Positions 33,325 to 44,190 of a stretch of 64,000 nucleotides of DNA are shown in pieces (positions within the stretch are counted from its first letter, which is position 1; each line of letters starts with the position of its first letter). The stretch covers positions 31,867,607 through 31,931,606 of the forward strand of contig OW121748.1 in the NCBI GenBank assembly GCA_933228765.1. The letters are read 5' to 3'. The DNA comes from Miltochrista miniata (Eukaryota > Arthropoda > Insecta > Lepidoptera > Erebidae). The notes beneath the pieces are model-generated. The model was not told the DNA's origin. It made no database searches and saw nothing but the letters and a program-made list of their open reading frames with translations. A program made the translations under genes and the position numbers.

Positions 33325-36175
33325 TTACAGCACATTGGTAAATTGAAGAGCAATGATGGTATGAGAGACGACAATGGCGGCAAATGAGGGTATCAGCGCC
33401 ATGTTGAGCTTGAGCGAACCAATCAGATAAATATGTACCGGGTAAGTGTCAGAATAACGCAGCAGATCGTTTATTTGTTTTAAATAGTGTTCGTCTGAAA
33501 GAGATAAAACATGGTGCTGTAATAATCACTTCATCGTAGTGTTATACAGGTTGGTAAAACCCATGGTAAAACCCTATATTTAGAATGTTCACGTTGATTT
33601 GTTATTTCTTTTTAATTATTTCTTCTTGCGGCATTACTGTACCTAAGTAGATGCTGTTTAACCTACCTTATATTCATATTTTTCAAACGTAACATGCTTT
33701 TTTTACGTGAGGGAAAATCCTCATGGATGCTATGCTGCTAGCCTTCTACGTAACTCATTAACGTAGCTCATTCTTGTATAAGTTAAGCAATGAACACTTT
33801 TTAAATATTAAATTTCTGGACCCGCTTCTTGCGTCTTACCGATCAAAACGTAATATACTGATTCGCTGATTTACCATTTTTATACTTACTTTTAAACTTG
33901 TGAATGTGAAGCTCGCAAAGCTTGCGTTTCAACGTGTTCGAACAATTTTGCAGACGTTGTCCAGCTCGTGATATCAAATACAGGGCGATGAGAAAGTATG
34001 TCATTGATATAATATTGATAAACATTACTGTGAGTGGTTCTTGGTTCTAGAAAAAGCAAGAAACATTCGTTGCAGTATTTTTTTTCTTAAAATCGACTTT
34101 AGAAAATAAATCTTAGTATTAAGTGAATAATTTATTTAATTTTCTCTCGAATTTCTTCAAGTAGTCCCCAATTAGAATTTAATGTGGGGAATAATGAAGT
34201 GTGTTATTTTGAAGAAATTAAATTTTTATGTTTTTCCGTGTGAAAATCCTACATAGATGCTATACCGGACTCCTGCCGGCTAAAACCATACGGCGGTAGG
34301 GCATCGTAACCTTAGACCATATATCACGGGACTAGCCTTTGCGAACCACCGCATACAAAAATATTCTGCCAGTTTTCATACAAGTGAAGGGGGAAACACA
34401 AAGACATATAGAATTTCATATATAGGAGTCTGGTATAGCATTTGAAGAAATCCTTAAACAATTTAGGTTTTTTACTAACAAGCTACTTATAAATAATACT
34501 TAAGGGGCGCGTCCGTAAAATGCACAAAAAGACATTTAGGATTTTGGAAATATTCAAGAACGCACTTCAATAATATAAATAATTATTTTGTAAAAAGCAC
34601 ACGGTGTTAATGTAGTCTCATCTATTAAGAATTTTAGGTTCCATTTGAATGTCATTTAATGAAGTGATTACTTGAATATTTCTAAAATCCTAAGTGCATT
34701 TTTTGCGGACGCGCCCCTTAATGCCAGCTGGTAATATAGAATATAAAATAATGTATGCTTTCGACGCATTTCCTCTGTTTTGAGGAATATAATTATGCTA
34801 GAGTATCTGAAGCACCTCAGCACGTTGTCCGAGAGCTGATAACAGTTCATGAGATGCTGGAGCATTCTATAGTCATACATACCACACCATCCCATGGTGA
34901 AATGGCAGTTGGGACCACCAACTCAAGTTCCAGAGGCTCCTCCTAGCGCTCGAACCCTACACCCTTTACTTTCAAAGGGACCAAATTGCTTCAGGTAGAA
35001 CCATCTTCGGTAGCTAGCGTCTTTAGAGCTTAAAGGTCACATGAAGTCACCCTGTTGGGCCTTATTGAGGTATTCTCTTACCCCAAAATTTTTGTTTGAC
35101 AAGATTTATATTGTGTGATAATTTCTTACCTTAATGGTTATGGCAGTTGTATAAATAAGAACTATGCCGTACATTAATACTGGTAGCTGCATTACACTCA
35201 ACTAAAACAAACAAAAAAAATATAGAAAATATTTCATCTTGAATTGTATTCTGAAAATTAGCTGTGGACTTCACTTTCACTTTCCAATCTGCCGTCATTT
35301 TCTACTAAGCATTAGAAGTTTGCAATACTTGAACTCGTCTTAACGACTATCAAATTTAAGGCTATATCTCAACAGGGAAGCTTACATACACTTATATTTG
35401 ATTGTGAACTTTTTACCTGGACGCAAAACATTGAATTACATAAATTGGTACTTAAAACTACACTTTTATAAGCATCAATCCATAAAGTAAAGATTTTTAA
35501 GTGATCCTCTGGCATCGTAATGATTAACTCATTTTTCTCAGTACTTTTTCTTTCACTAATCTTCATTGATAGCTCTTTATCAATAGCTCGTATAACTGCA
35601 TTTAGTTGTTCAGCTATCACAAATAATATAGCGAATAAAATAAAATATTCTAACGTAAAACGTAAGTCGCTCAATGACAAACCTAAGTGGATTATTGCGC
35701 TTAAAATAGTGGTATGGTTATCTAATCCATCGCTATAGTAATATAATGTAATATAAACGAACATCATGATTTTGCTGACACTTAACAGAAGAATTATGAA
35801 TTCGAAAATATGCTGTGATTTTGATAAAATATCAGAATAATTTCCTTTAGGAAAGAAACTATGGTATGAACTAAAATTTCTCAAAAGTTGTTGAAACCGT
35901 TGAGAATGATACAGAGGGAATATTGTAAGAGCAAGAGAAAATCCTGTTACGGTATAGACATATACAATTTGTTGGAATAATATAAATATTTTACTAAACA
36001 GTATATTGTAAATCATAGTAAATACCACAAGACACACTTCTATGACTATCCAGACGTATACTAGCACTTTTTTATACATATCGAAACTATAAAAATTTCG
36101 AAAGACGCCAGTGAAGGACTGAATCAATATCAGATATTTTAAGGGAGAAATATTGAACTGTTCTTCGTCCATCAT
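33325..36175 (-). CDS. Gustatory receptor, tandem copy 3
   Basis: Exons on the minus strand: 35417-36175, 35130-35201, 33890-34046, 33325-33494 (1158 nt, 385 residues), with GT..AG introns of phases 0, 0, 1. The N terminus reads MMDEEQFNISPLKYLILIQS; the second Met (36172) could equally be used. Four predicted membrane segments lie in exon 1, with LYHSQRF after TM2 and LEYFILFAILFVIAEQLN in TM4. Exon 2 gives LSVMQLPVLMYG, exon 3 ISRAGQRLQNCSNTLKRKLC and exon 4 SHTIIALQF. Exons 3 and 4 are very close to those of copy 4, which points to a recent duplication or conversion. It should be a gustatory receptor channel of unknown ligand. A TTAA-flanked MITE lies in intron 2. Confidence 0.88.
34504..34717. 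mobile_element. MITE flanked by TTAA
   Basis: Inverted ends starting GGGGCGCGTCCG extend about 50 bp inwards and are flanked by TTAA (34500-34503, 34718-34721), as expected for a piggyBac-type duplication. The terminal bases are not the usual piggyBac CCC, so the superfamily is uncertain. It lies in intron 2 of Gr copy 3. Confidence 0.7.
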
Positions 36176-36639
36176 AATTGATAATAATATTCAATCTATC
36201 GACACATTTCAACTCGAAGACGAATTGCAAGTATAATTTCGAGTTTTAAATTAATAATGTTATATAAGTTCTTTACTTCAATAACTTTTAAGTTGATTGG
36301 AATATAAGTTGTTACTTTAAAACCAGACTACGAGTATATCTATTACCAACTGATATTAATTGTTGTTGAGGAATGCGACTTTTGATTATATTTATAAAAG
36401 CATTCTAGTCAATAGTTATTACAACGCTCTAATTATGTCTCTTAGGGCTTTTCATTCAAATTTCACTATTGAATTTCTTTATGAGAACTGCTTCTCCTGA
36501 AATTGCAACAAAATAACAAAAAACAAATAAGCAAATTTGGTTCAATAGTCAGAGTGTGATGCCGTGACCAAGGGAAAAGGGGATTTAATTTTATAGAAAT
36601 AATAGATAATATCACATTAATCTAAGTACAGTCGACAAA
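36176..36639. other. Spacer upstream of Gr copy 3
   Basis: AT-rich sequence that should include the promoter of Gr copy 3. No core promoter motif is distinct enough to call and no repeat is recognised. Confidence 0.4.
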
Positions 36640-36852
36640 GAAAGTGGACTAACCAGCTTTGAAAAGATTAAAAATAATGCGAGATTTTAAGGCACCAATC
36701 ACTGGATTCCACGCTGTTGAGAGCTTATATCCGTTTTTCCTGTTAAGAGTCTTGTGCTTCTTTATTTCGACTGCTTCCGAACCATCCCAGCGTAGTAATG
36801 TCGGTTGGTAGACAGGATCTTCGGATTGTGAAGCTTGATCCAATGATTAGAT
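36640..36852 (-). pseudogene. Penelope-like element, C-terminal part
   Basis: On the minus strand, shifting frames give NHWIKLHNPKIL, then WDGSEAVEI, KHKTLNRKNGYKLSTAWNP and a stop near 36649. This resembles the end of the GIY-YIG endonuclease domain of Penelope-like elements. Its other half lies at 44323-44640, on the far side of the LTR retrotransposon, and the junction is marked by the AGAT duplication. Confidence 0.65.
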
Positions 36853-36984
36853 TGTGCCGACACCCCATTATATAAGATAATATTATTCTAATTGTAAGAC
36901 AGTATTGTAAAGATCTTAACATTAAACAGACGCATCAATATCTACCATCTTTCATTACAATACTCCATGCCCATATAAGGAACA
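36853..36984 (+). repeat. 5' LTR (132 bp)
   Basis: It starts TGTGCCGACACC and ends AAGGAACA (TG...CA). It appears identical by eye over all 132 bp to the 3' LTR at 44191-44322. The 4-bp duplication AGAT flanks the pair (36849-36852, 44323-44326). Confidence 0.92.
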
Positions 36985-36985
36985 G

Positions 36986-37003
36986 TGGTGACCCCGACAT
37001 TCG
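36986..37003 (+). other. Primer binding site, tRNA-Trp type
   Basis: TGGTGACCCCGACATTCG starts one base after the 5' LTR. TGG complements the tRNA CCA end, and the following bases resemble the tRNA-Trp 3' stem used by CsRn1-type elements. Confidence 0.7.
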
Positions 37004-37075
37004 AGCGAACGCGCGCGCGGCATAGTGCAACGTACAGACAGAGTATTATTAACCTGCTAAAGGAAATATACTACA

Positions 37076-37909
37076 ATGTCACGTGAAGACTGCCCGAAAT
37101 TATCATCAGCATCACTTGACGGAGCGGAAATAGCTGTAGTATCAGTATCTTCAAGAATTCCTCAATTTTGGAAAGACCAGCCAAGGTTATGGTTTGTACA
37201 GTGTGAGGCCGTCCTTGGACCGCAAAAGCTTAGCGACGAGGCGAGGTACAACATGATAATTACCAAATTAGGGAAGGATGTTGTACAGCAAGTCAGTGAC
37301 ATACTGCTAAAGCCTCCAGAAGTCAAGAAATTCGACACGTTGAAGGAGCGTCTATTGAAGGTCTATGAGGAGTCAGAAATGAGACAGTTCCAAAAATTAC
37401 TAAGCGAGATGGAGTTAGGGGATCAGAAACCCTCCCAACTCCTCCGAAGAATGCGAGATCTGGCACGCGAGAAAATTCCGGATGAAACGCTTAGAATTAT
37501 GTAGCAAGGTCATCTACCATCGGAAATACGAGGCGTCCTAGCTGTTACGGAAGTTCAAGATCTAGAAAATTTGGCGACTATAGCAGATAAGATTTTGGAA
37601 ACCACAAGACCCTTACAGCTTTCGGAAGTTCATGCAATGCCCGGAAATAGCAGCGACAATTCTTTTATCCTTGCAGAATTAGCAAAACTTAGCCTAAAAG
37701 TAAGGGAAATGGAGAATCAGAAATCTCGTGCAAGGTATAACAATCGGTATCGCTCTCGGTCAAGGTCACGATCGCGAGGACGTAATATGAGCGATCGTTC
37801 GCCGAGTAGCCCGGACTGGCTTTGTTATTATCATTTTAAATACCGACATAGAGCAAGGAAATGTATAGAGCCGTGTGCATGGAAAAAGAATGAAAATCAG
37901 GAAAACTAA
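37076..37909 (+). pseudogene. gag of the gypsy element (one nonsense codon)
   Basis: This is one frame of 278 codons from the ATG at 37076 to the stop at 37907, interrupted by TAG at 37502-37504. The N-terminal half carries PQFWKDQPRLWFVQCEAVLG and alpha-helical capsid-like sequence. After the stop a basic RSRSRSRSRGR stretch precedes a zinc finger at about 37820-37885 with CHCC spacing, the CsRn1-clade variant. Gag forms the particle that packages the element RNA. Protease follows in another frame, so frameshifting may link the two. Confidence 0.75.
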
Positions 37910-37914
37910 CTGAG

Positions 37915-38271
37915 GTGCAATCACGGGCGGAGATTTGTACCATAACACCAGTTCACCGCCTCTGTGTTACGGATAGTAAAAGTAGGTTAACATTTTTAGT
38001 GGACACAGGTGCCAATATTTCTGTGCTGCCAGTGAAAAATTCTCGTTATTTTAACACAAAGTGCGATGATTATAAACTGTATGCAGCAAACGGTACAGAA
38101 ATTAAGACGTTTGGTGAAAAAACTTTGAACTTAGACTTTAAGTTACGTAGACCGTTTCAGTGGACATTTGTGTTAGCCGAGGTAAAGCAACCTATCCTAG
38201 GTGCTGACTTTCTGGCCCATCATAAGTTCTGTGGCCTGGTGCTAAAAGGGCCAAAGTACGTTTTTGTATGA
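37915..38271 (+). pseudogene. pol: aspartic protease, cut off by an insertion
   Basis: The catalytic LVDTGANISVLP (Asp at 38002-38004) and the C-terminal ILGADFL block are typical of retroviral-type proteases. Genuine pol sequence stops at 38228, where foldback D begins; the last 14 codons before the stop at 38271 belong to the inserted element. Reading resumes in the same frame after 41069, so the insertion is the only break at this point. Confidence 0.8.
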
Positions 38272-38788
38272 AACGAGATTGTAATGACGGTTTATTGAAA
38301 AAGTATGATATTTTTTTGTGACAAAAGGGCGTTAGTTTATCAACCATATTTCAAAAGTTACTATGTAAAAAAGGCCAATGTAATGTGCGCTTTCTTTCAT
38401 TTTAGTCAATAAAATACATGTTAAAAGGGCTGCAGTACATTTAAGCCGATAGGAAATTATTATTTTTCACTTTGCTAGTAATAGAGTAAGAACTAAAACG
38501 ATCAAAGTTGACATTCGCCCATTTTGCACAAAGTCAGTAATATTTTTACTATTATATCCAAATATTAAAAAGGCCAAAGTTAACTTCGGTCATATTTGCA
38601 GCCAAATGTTAAATAAAAAATTAAAATGTTATCTCTATTAAATAGGCATCAGATTACATTGGCCTTTCTTACGTGAAACTAAACGGCATTTTTGGTTGTT
38701 TATTCCGTAGTCCTGCGTACCAAACATATGTCACATGTCACACCCAATGTTTATTTGTCAAACTATCCGTGATTATATTGAACATTTT

Positions 38789-40335
38789 TTAAAAATCAGC
38801 CTATGCCAGCTCACTGCTGGACGTAGGCCTCTCGCAAATTTCGCCACAATACACAGTCCTGTGCCTTCCGCATCCAGGCAGTCCCTGCGACCTGTTTCAG
38901 GTAGTCGGTCCATCTGGTCGGGGGGTCGTCCTACCCCACGTGAACTAAGTCGCGGTCTCTACTCCAGAACCCGTTTGCTCCATCGCCCATCGGTTCTTCT
39001 ACAGATGTGGTCAGTCCACTGCCTCTTCAAAACGCATACTCTGCGTGCTATGACGACCACTCTGGTTCTCTAACGGATAACATCGTTCCGGATTTTATCC
39101 CTCAGAGACAAAACGAGCATAGCTCGTTCCATTGCTCGCTGTGCAACTTTAAGGGCGTGGACTTGCTTTATTGTAAGTGTCCACGTCTCGGCACCGTATG
39201 TCATAACTGGTAGGACGCACTGGTTATAAACTTTTGTCTTCAGGCATTGCGGTATAGGCGAATATAAACCCCGGTGCAGTTTACTACATGCTGCCCAGCG
39301 CAAGCGGATCCTTCTCGCTATTTCCTTTTCCAAGGTATTCTTGTTCAGTGTGATTTCCTGCCCTAGGTAGGTGTATTCTTGGACAACCTCTAGCCTTGAT
39401 CCTTCGACGTAAATTCGTCCCGGCACGACATGCTCATTGAACATGACCTTGGGTTTATGCAAGTTCATGCCGAGGCCAACACGTCGAGACTCTCCACTTA
39501 GACTGTGCAACATTCCACTTAACTATTTCAGCGTTGTCGTCAGCAAACGGAAGGTGTAAGATGCGTTCACTGTTTTTATTTACGCCCCATCCATCCCAGT
39601 TCAGCGACTTAAAGACGTCCTCAAGCGCATTGGTGAAGAGTTTCGGGGATGTCACATCACCCTGTCTTACACTTTTGCGCAGTGTTACAGGATTGATCTT
39701 CTTATGCTCTAACTGGATGGTCATGGTAGCGGTATCGGACAAGCATCTCAATACCTCAATATATCGCCAATCAACACGACACGGCTGCAGAGCGTCCAGT
39801 ACTACCCAGGTTTCGATAGAGTCGAAGGCTTTCTCGTTGTCCACAAAAGCCATACACAGCGGCTGATTGTACTCGCTTGTTTTCTGTACAATCTGCCGAT
39901 CAGTATGGATGTGATCTACGGTACTGAAGCCTTTTCGAAACCCGGCTTGCTCTTTGGCTGGAACTCGTCGAGTTTTCCGGCTAAGCTGTTTGTGACTACT
40001 CTCGAGAACAACTTGTAAACATGGCTCAAGAGTGAGATGAATCTGTAGTTCTTGTTGGAGCCTTTCGGATTCTATGGCTATTTTGAGCGCCGTTGGTCGA
40101 AGAGAAGGCTTCATCATCCGGGCCCTTTCGGCGCGGAAGTCTAAATTTAGAGATGCTCGGACAAGTAGGTTAGCACTGCCGGGATTAAACCTGTTAATCA
40201 CAGTAACATCTCTAACATACACTTCCTGTCCGTTAAGATGAAGTCTATCTCATTCCTTGTGACCTTGTCAGGGCTTCGCCAAGTCCACTTCCTGTGGGGC
40301 CTCTTCTTGAAGAAGATTTCTTCTTCATCAAAATG
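38789..40335 (-). pseudogene. 5'-truncated RTE-type LINE
   Basis: On the minus strand it starts in the last part of an endonuclease domain (HRKWTWRSPD, NEIDFILTDRK near 40260). It continues through an RT with AGFRKGFSTVDHI (near 39920), MAFVDNEKAFDSIE, RQGDVTSPKLF, the catalytic PFADD (near 39530) and the thumb EYTYLGQEI, and ends in the RTE-type 3' sequence near 38800. Two main frames (40222-39455 and 39513-39070) overlap with a frameshift near 39500, and further stops follow. RTE LINEs encode endonuclease-reverse transcriptases; this copy is inactive. Confidence 0.8.
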
Positions 40336-40620
40336 ATAAGTTTAAAAAAACCGAAATATGACACGATCACAATGAGAAGATACTTCACCAGTGGCACCTC
40401 TCATGTCTCTAAATCAGAGACCTATTAAACGCCCTGCACCAAAAGTCAGATACCTGCAATCGTTTCTAGAATACCTCTAACCATCCAGCTGACCATTTTA
40501 TGAATCTTTGCAGACAGGCCCCGAAATGGAGGATATTGTGTAATGTTCTGATGAAGTAAAATAAAAATATTATAAAATTTCTTAAAAAAACAACATTGGC
40601 CTTTTTAACTTTATACATAA

Positions 40621-40807
40621 CTAGCTGACCCGCGCAACTTCGTTTGCGTGATAAATGAAGAACCGCTCGACCGATTTTGTGCAAACTTCACATAAACCAT
40701 CTACTAAATAGTCCGAACAAAGCCTAAACATTTGGTTTGGATAGGTGAGCCCGTTCTTGAGTTATAAAATTACAACGAAAAGTGGCATTGATTTTTATAT
40801 ATATAGA
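40621..40807 (-). mobile_element. Helitron-like element, 187 bp
   Basis: On the minus strand it starts TCTATATATATAAAAATC and ends CGAAGTTGCGCGGGTCAGCTAG, given here in two parts: a hairpin CGCAA..TTGCG, then GGGTCAGCTAG. The flanks are A and T. The copy at 50066 has the same length and nearly the same sequence, and a truncated copy lies at 49112. It inserted into the right arm of foldback D. Confidence 0.8.
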
Positions 40808-41106
40808 TTAGTCACTAACTTAATAAATATCATCACTGCTAAAAGGGCTTAAGTTGTTAATATTTTCCAAAATACAACCTTTTTTATATTTTAGAATTCA
40901 CTTCATAAATCTACTTAAAAACATAAATCGAAATAAAGTTACTTTTTTTTGGCCATACTACAATATAACACGTAAATAATAATAAAGAAAGTTGATGCAA
41001 TGTTGTAACGCTCATAACTGAAAACAATGATTATTGCTATTGGCCCTATTAGCACCAGGCCACAGAGTTATTAGTAGACTTAAATAGACGAAAACTGGTT
41101 GATTCT

Positions 41107-41466
41107 GTGACAAACTTACAGGCAATCGCATCTGTGTCAGTGCAAGAACAACCCACAGTGAGAACTATTGACTCTAAAAATTCGTATAGTGACATTTTAT
41201 TAGAATTTCCCAATGTGACTAAACCCATGAATTTTAAAACTACTCCACGCCATTCTGTAGTGCATTACATAGAGACTACGGGCCCAGCTGTTTACGCGCG
41301 CCCGAGACCTCTACCGCCGGACAAATATGCTAAAGCAAAGGCAGAGTTCCAGAGAATGCAAGAAATGGGCATATGCAGACCATCAAAAAGTAATTGGGCA
41401 AGTCCATTACATATTGTTGTAAAGAAAAACGGTGAAATAAGGCCGTGCGGTGATTATCGGATATAG
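41107..41466 (+). pseudogene. pol: start of reverse transcriptase, core deleted
   Basis: The frame continues from protease and carries the RT entry region (RPLPPDKYAKAKAEF, SNWASPLHIVVKKNGEIRP). It stops at GDYR. Sequence resumes at once with IDDIIIAS at about 41467, so the fingers and palm between GDYR and the catalytic (Y)IDD, roughly 100 codons in relatives, are missing. The junction leaves a frameshift and a stop at 41464-41466. Confidence 0.78.
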
Positions 41467-42968
41467 ACGATATCATCATAGCATCCTCTTTAGAAGATCA
41501 TAAGAAACATATACGAGAAGTGCTAAAACGATTAGACGAATATGGAATTACTATTAATTTGGCGAAATGCGAATTTGGTAAAACAGAGTTAAATTTTCTT
41601 GGATATCGTGTGTCAACCAATGGTCTAAGTCCAACAGAAGAACAAGTCAAAGTAATTTCAGAATTACCAAGGCCAAATACTGTGGAAGAGTTACGTCGAT
41701 TTTTGGGGATGGTGAATTTCTACAGGCGACACCTTCCTAAAGCAGCCGAGATACACGCGAAGTTGAATATTTATTTACTTAATGCCAAAAAGAAGGATAA
41801 AAGTATTATTGCATGGAATGAGGAGTCGATAAAAGCCTATGAAGATTGTAAAGAAAGTTTGAAAAGCGCTGTTACTCTTTCTTTTCCGTCAGCGGATGCA
41901 TCAATCGCTCTCATGACGGATTGCTCGAATACCTGTGCAGGTGTCGTACTGCAACAGCGTGAAGGTAACTCATGGAAGCCCTTGGGATTCTTTTCCAACA
42001 AACTAAGTGAAGCGCAAGAAAAGTACTCTACCTATGATCGCGAACTACTTGCTATCTATATGGCTATTAAGCATTTTCGGCCATTTATTGAAGGCAGACC
42101 ACTTACAGTTTATACAGATCATAAACCGATCGTATATTCATTGCAGCGAAACACTGTCGGAAAAAGTGACACACCAAGGCGCATAAGACATTTGGATTTT
42201 ATTATGCAGTTTTGTAATGACATAAGGCACGTGTCCGGTAGCGATAATGTAGCTGCCGATTGTTTATCACGCATAGCAACTATAGATACATCACCTTTAC
42301 CGATCGACTATGAACAATTAGCAGAGTCGCAAGAAAAAGACCCGGAGTTGCAAAATTTTTTGCTAAATAATTCATACCGATTTGAACAAATTTTAATAAA
42401 GGATTGCAAGAAACCTATTTACTGCGAAGTGTCATCAAATAGAGTGCGTCCATATTTGCCCAAAGAATTTCGCATATCAGCTTTCAAAGCGTTACACGAG
42501 ATTAGCCACCCAGGCGTACGGGCTACAAGAAAGATGATGCTAGAGCGCTATATATGGAAAGATTTAAACAAAGACATAGGACTTTGGACGAAGTCATGCA
42601 TAGGTTGTCAAAAGTCGAAAGTGCATAGGCACACTATATCATCACATGGACATTTTATTCAAACGAACCGATTTGAACATTTACATGCGGACATCGTGGG
42701 CCCCATAAGATATTGTCAAGGGTACAGATATATTGTGACTATGGTGGACAGAAAAACAGGCTGGCCGGAAGCGTATCCGGTTAAGGACATTACATCTGAG
42801 ACAGTAGCCGATATAATTTACTCTGGCTGGATTGCAAGATTCGGAACACCTTTATTTTTAACAACTGATCAAGGCGCAACATTCTTATCACACTTGTTTA
42901 CACAACTGGCAAAGAGAATGGGTATCAGAAAGTTTCGCACCACGGCTTACCATCCGCAATCAAACTAG
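41467..42968 (+). pseudogene. pol: RT end, RNase H, integrase N part
   Basis: It begins at the IDDI remnant, followed by the RT thumb (NFLGYRVS, RRFLGMVNFYRRHLP). RNase H follows, with MTDCSNTCAGVVLQQ near 41910, DRELLAIYMAIKHFR and YTDHKPI. The integrase zinc domain reads HEISHPGVRATRKMML with CIGCQKSK, and the core has LHADIVGPI near 42690 and TTDQGATF near 42865, the first two acidic residues of the DDE triad. The frame ends at 42966-42968 because of a 2-nt insertion just after PQSN. The next open frame continues the domain. Confidence 0.82.
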
Positions 42969-42969
42969 G

Positions 42970-43570
42970 ACTAGTGGAGAGATGGCATCGTTCACTGAAA
43001 ACTGCGCTGATGTGTAGAGGAAACACCGATCAATGGGTTTCCGAATTACCATCAGTTCTTCTGGGATTACGAGCAAGCTTAAGATACGACACAGAGATAA
43101 GCGCTGCTGAAATGGTATACGGCGAAGGATTACGCTTACCAGGTGATTTTTTTGAGCCGCTAAGACAAGAAAATTGCAAAAGCAGTACTTTTTTACAAGA
43201 CTTACGGAACAAGATATCGAACGTAGCGTCAGTACCACGGAGAGAAAATCACCAAAGCAAAATATTTGTTCATCCCGAGTTACAAAACTGCAGTCATGTT
43301 TTTGTGCGTGTTGACAAGGTGACAAAACCTTTAACACAGCCCTACGAAGGACCTTTCAAAGTTTTGAACAGGACAGACAAATATTATATGTTAATGCAAG
43401 CGGATACACAGAAAGTTGTTAGTATCGATAGATTGAAGCCCGCCTTTACGCTCAATATGGAATGTGCTGACGCGCAAAATCACGCAGCGTCGGACAGCGA
43501 GGCATCAAATGCATTGAAAGTATCTCGATCAGGACGTACTATCAAACCTGTCGTACGTTTTATGCAGTAA
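42970..43570 (+). pseudogene. pol: integrase C-terminal part
   Basis: It starts with the VERWHRS block that holds the third catalytic acid of the integrase core, then LLGLRAS and a C-terminal chromodomain-free tail with PYEGPFKVLNR and VSIDRLKPA, typical of Ty3/gypsy integrases. It is separated from the upstream part only by the 2-nt insertion near 42966, and ends at 43568-43570. Confidence 0.8.
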
Positions 43571-43575
43571 GCACG

Positions 43576-43860
43576 ATGTGTCGATCCCAAATGAATTCGC
43601 CGAAAGAAGAAATAATAATTGCACAAAACGGTGCAGGCAACAGCGCTGCCACTGCAGTCAGCGAACAGTCAGCGAACAGATTCGAAATATATCTGTTATG
43701 CATAGTCATATGCATTTTGGGTGGAGTTCTATACCTCACTTGGCGCAGATGCAAGAAGAGATATACATCCTTCTTGAGACGAGAGATGCAGCAGAACAAC
43801 GAGCTCCGCTGTGGTGAGCTTGGCTCCCGCGGCGGCCCTCCACAGCGAATAGTGGTTTAG
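43576..43860 (+). CDS. Small single-span membrane ORF of the gypsy element
   Basis: 94 codons from ATG (43576) to TAG, five bases after the integrase stop, inside the element and upstream of the polypurine tract. A later Met at 43591 is possible. A hydrophobic span of about 19 residues (IYLLCIVICILGGVLYLTW, residues 38-56) is followed by a basic RRCKKRY segment, as in a type-III single-pass protein. There is no signal peptide, cysteine-rich ectodomain or fusion-peptide-like sequence, so it is not an evident envelope. I do not recognise a family. It could be an accessory frame or a chance ORF. Confidence 0.4.
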   Translation: MCRSQMNSPKEEIIIAQNGAGNSAATAVSEQSANRFEIYLLCIVICILGGVLYLTWRRCKKRYTSFLRREMQQNNELRCGELGSRGGPPQRIVV

Positions 43861-44176
43861 TGTGTTGTGTATAGTACCCAGTGATTAAAATCTAAAATGC
43901 GTAAACAGTGAAGTGATCATGAACAATATACGAACTTGGACTAGTTTATAAAGGTATCTAGCATTTTAAAATATAAGTATACATTATTGAAATTATATAC
44001 AAAAAAATAGTTATAAACTTTATACACATTTTTTTTTCAACATATACATTTTTTTTACCTTTTGCAACCATTTTTCTTTACCAATTGTATTTTTTTTTGT
44101 TTGTTATTGACTATGTATTATTTTTTTGTACCATGTATTTGGTCTATTTGATTTGGGATTACTCCAAAAATTAAAC

Positions 44177-44186
44177 AAAGGGGGAT
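44177..44186 (+). other. Polypurine tract
   Basis: AAAGGGGGA lies a few bases upstream of the 3' LTR, the expected place for plus-strand DNA priming in LTR elements. Confidence 0.65.
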
Positions 44187-44190
44187 GTAC

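Larger units (their letters stand above)
38229..41065. mobile_element. Foldback element D inserted in gypsy pol
   Basis: The 26-bp inverted ends (38229-38254 and 41040-41065, one mismatch; CTGTGGCCTGGTGC) are flanked by AGTT (38225-38228, 41066-41069), a 4-bp duplication. Removing the element and one AGTT leaves the protease-RT frame open, which proves the boundaries. The arms (38229-38700 and about 40590-41065) are strings of AT-rich phrases punctuated by AAAAGGGC or AAAAAGGCC, the same design as foldbacks A-C with another word. An RTE LINE and a Helitron-like element sit inside. No transposase is present. Confidence 0.8.

Noticed and set aside
43560..43799. 79-codon minus ORF across the end of the gypsy element
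   Set aside because: It is antisense to the integrase end and the small membrane ORF; no family similarity.
43576..43860. Retroviral envelope gene
   Set aside because: Far too short, with no signal peptide, cysteine pattern or fusion-peptide-like segment; kept only as a small membrane ORF of unknown nature.
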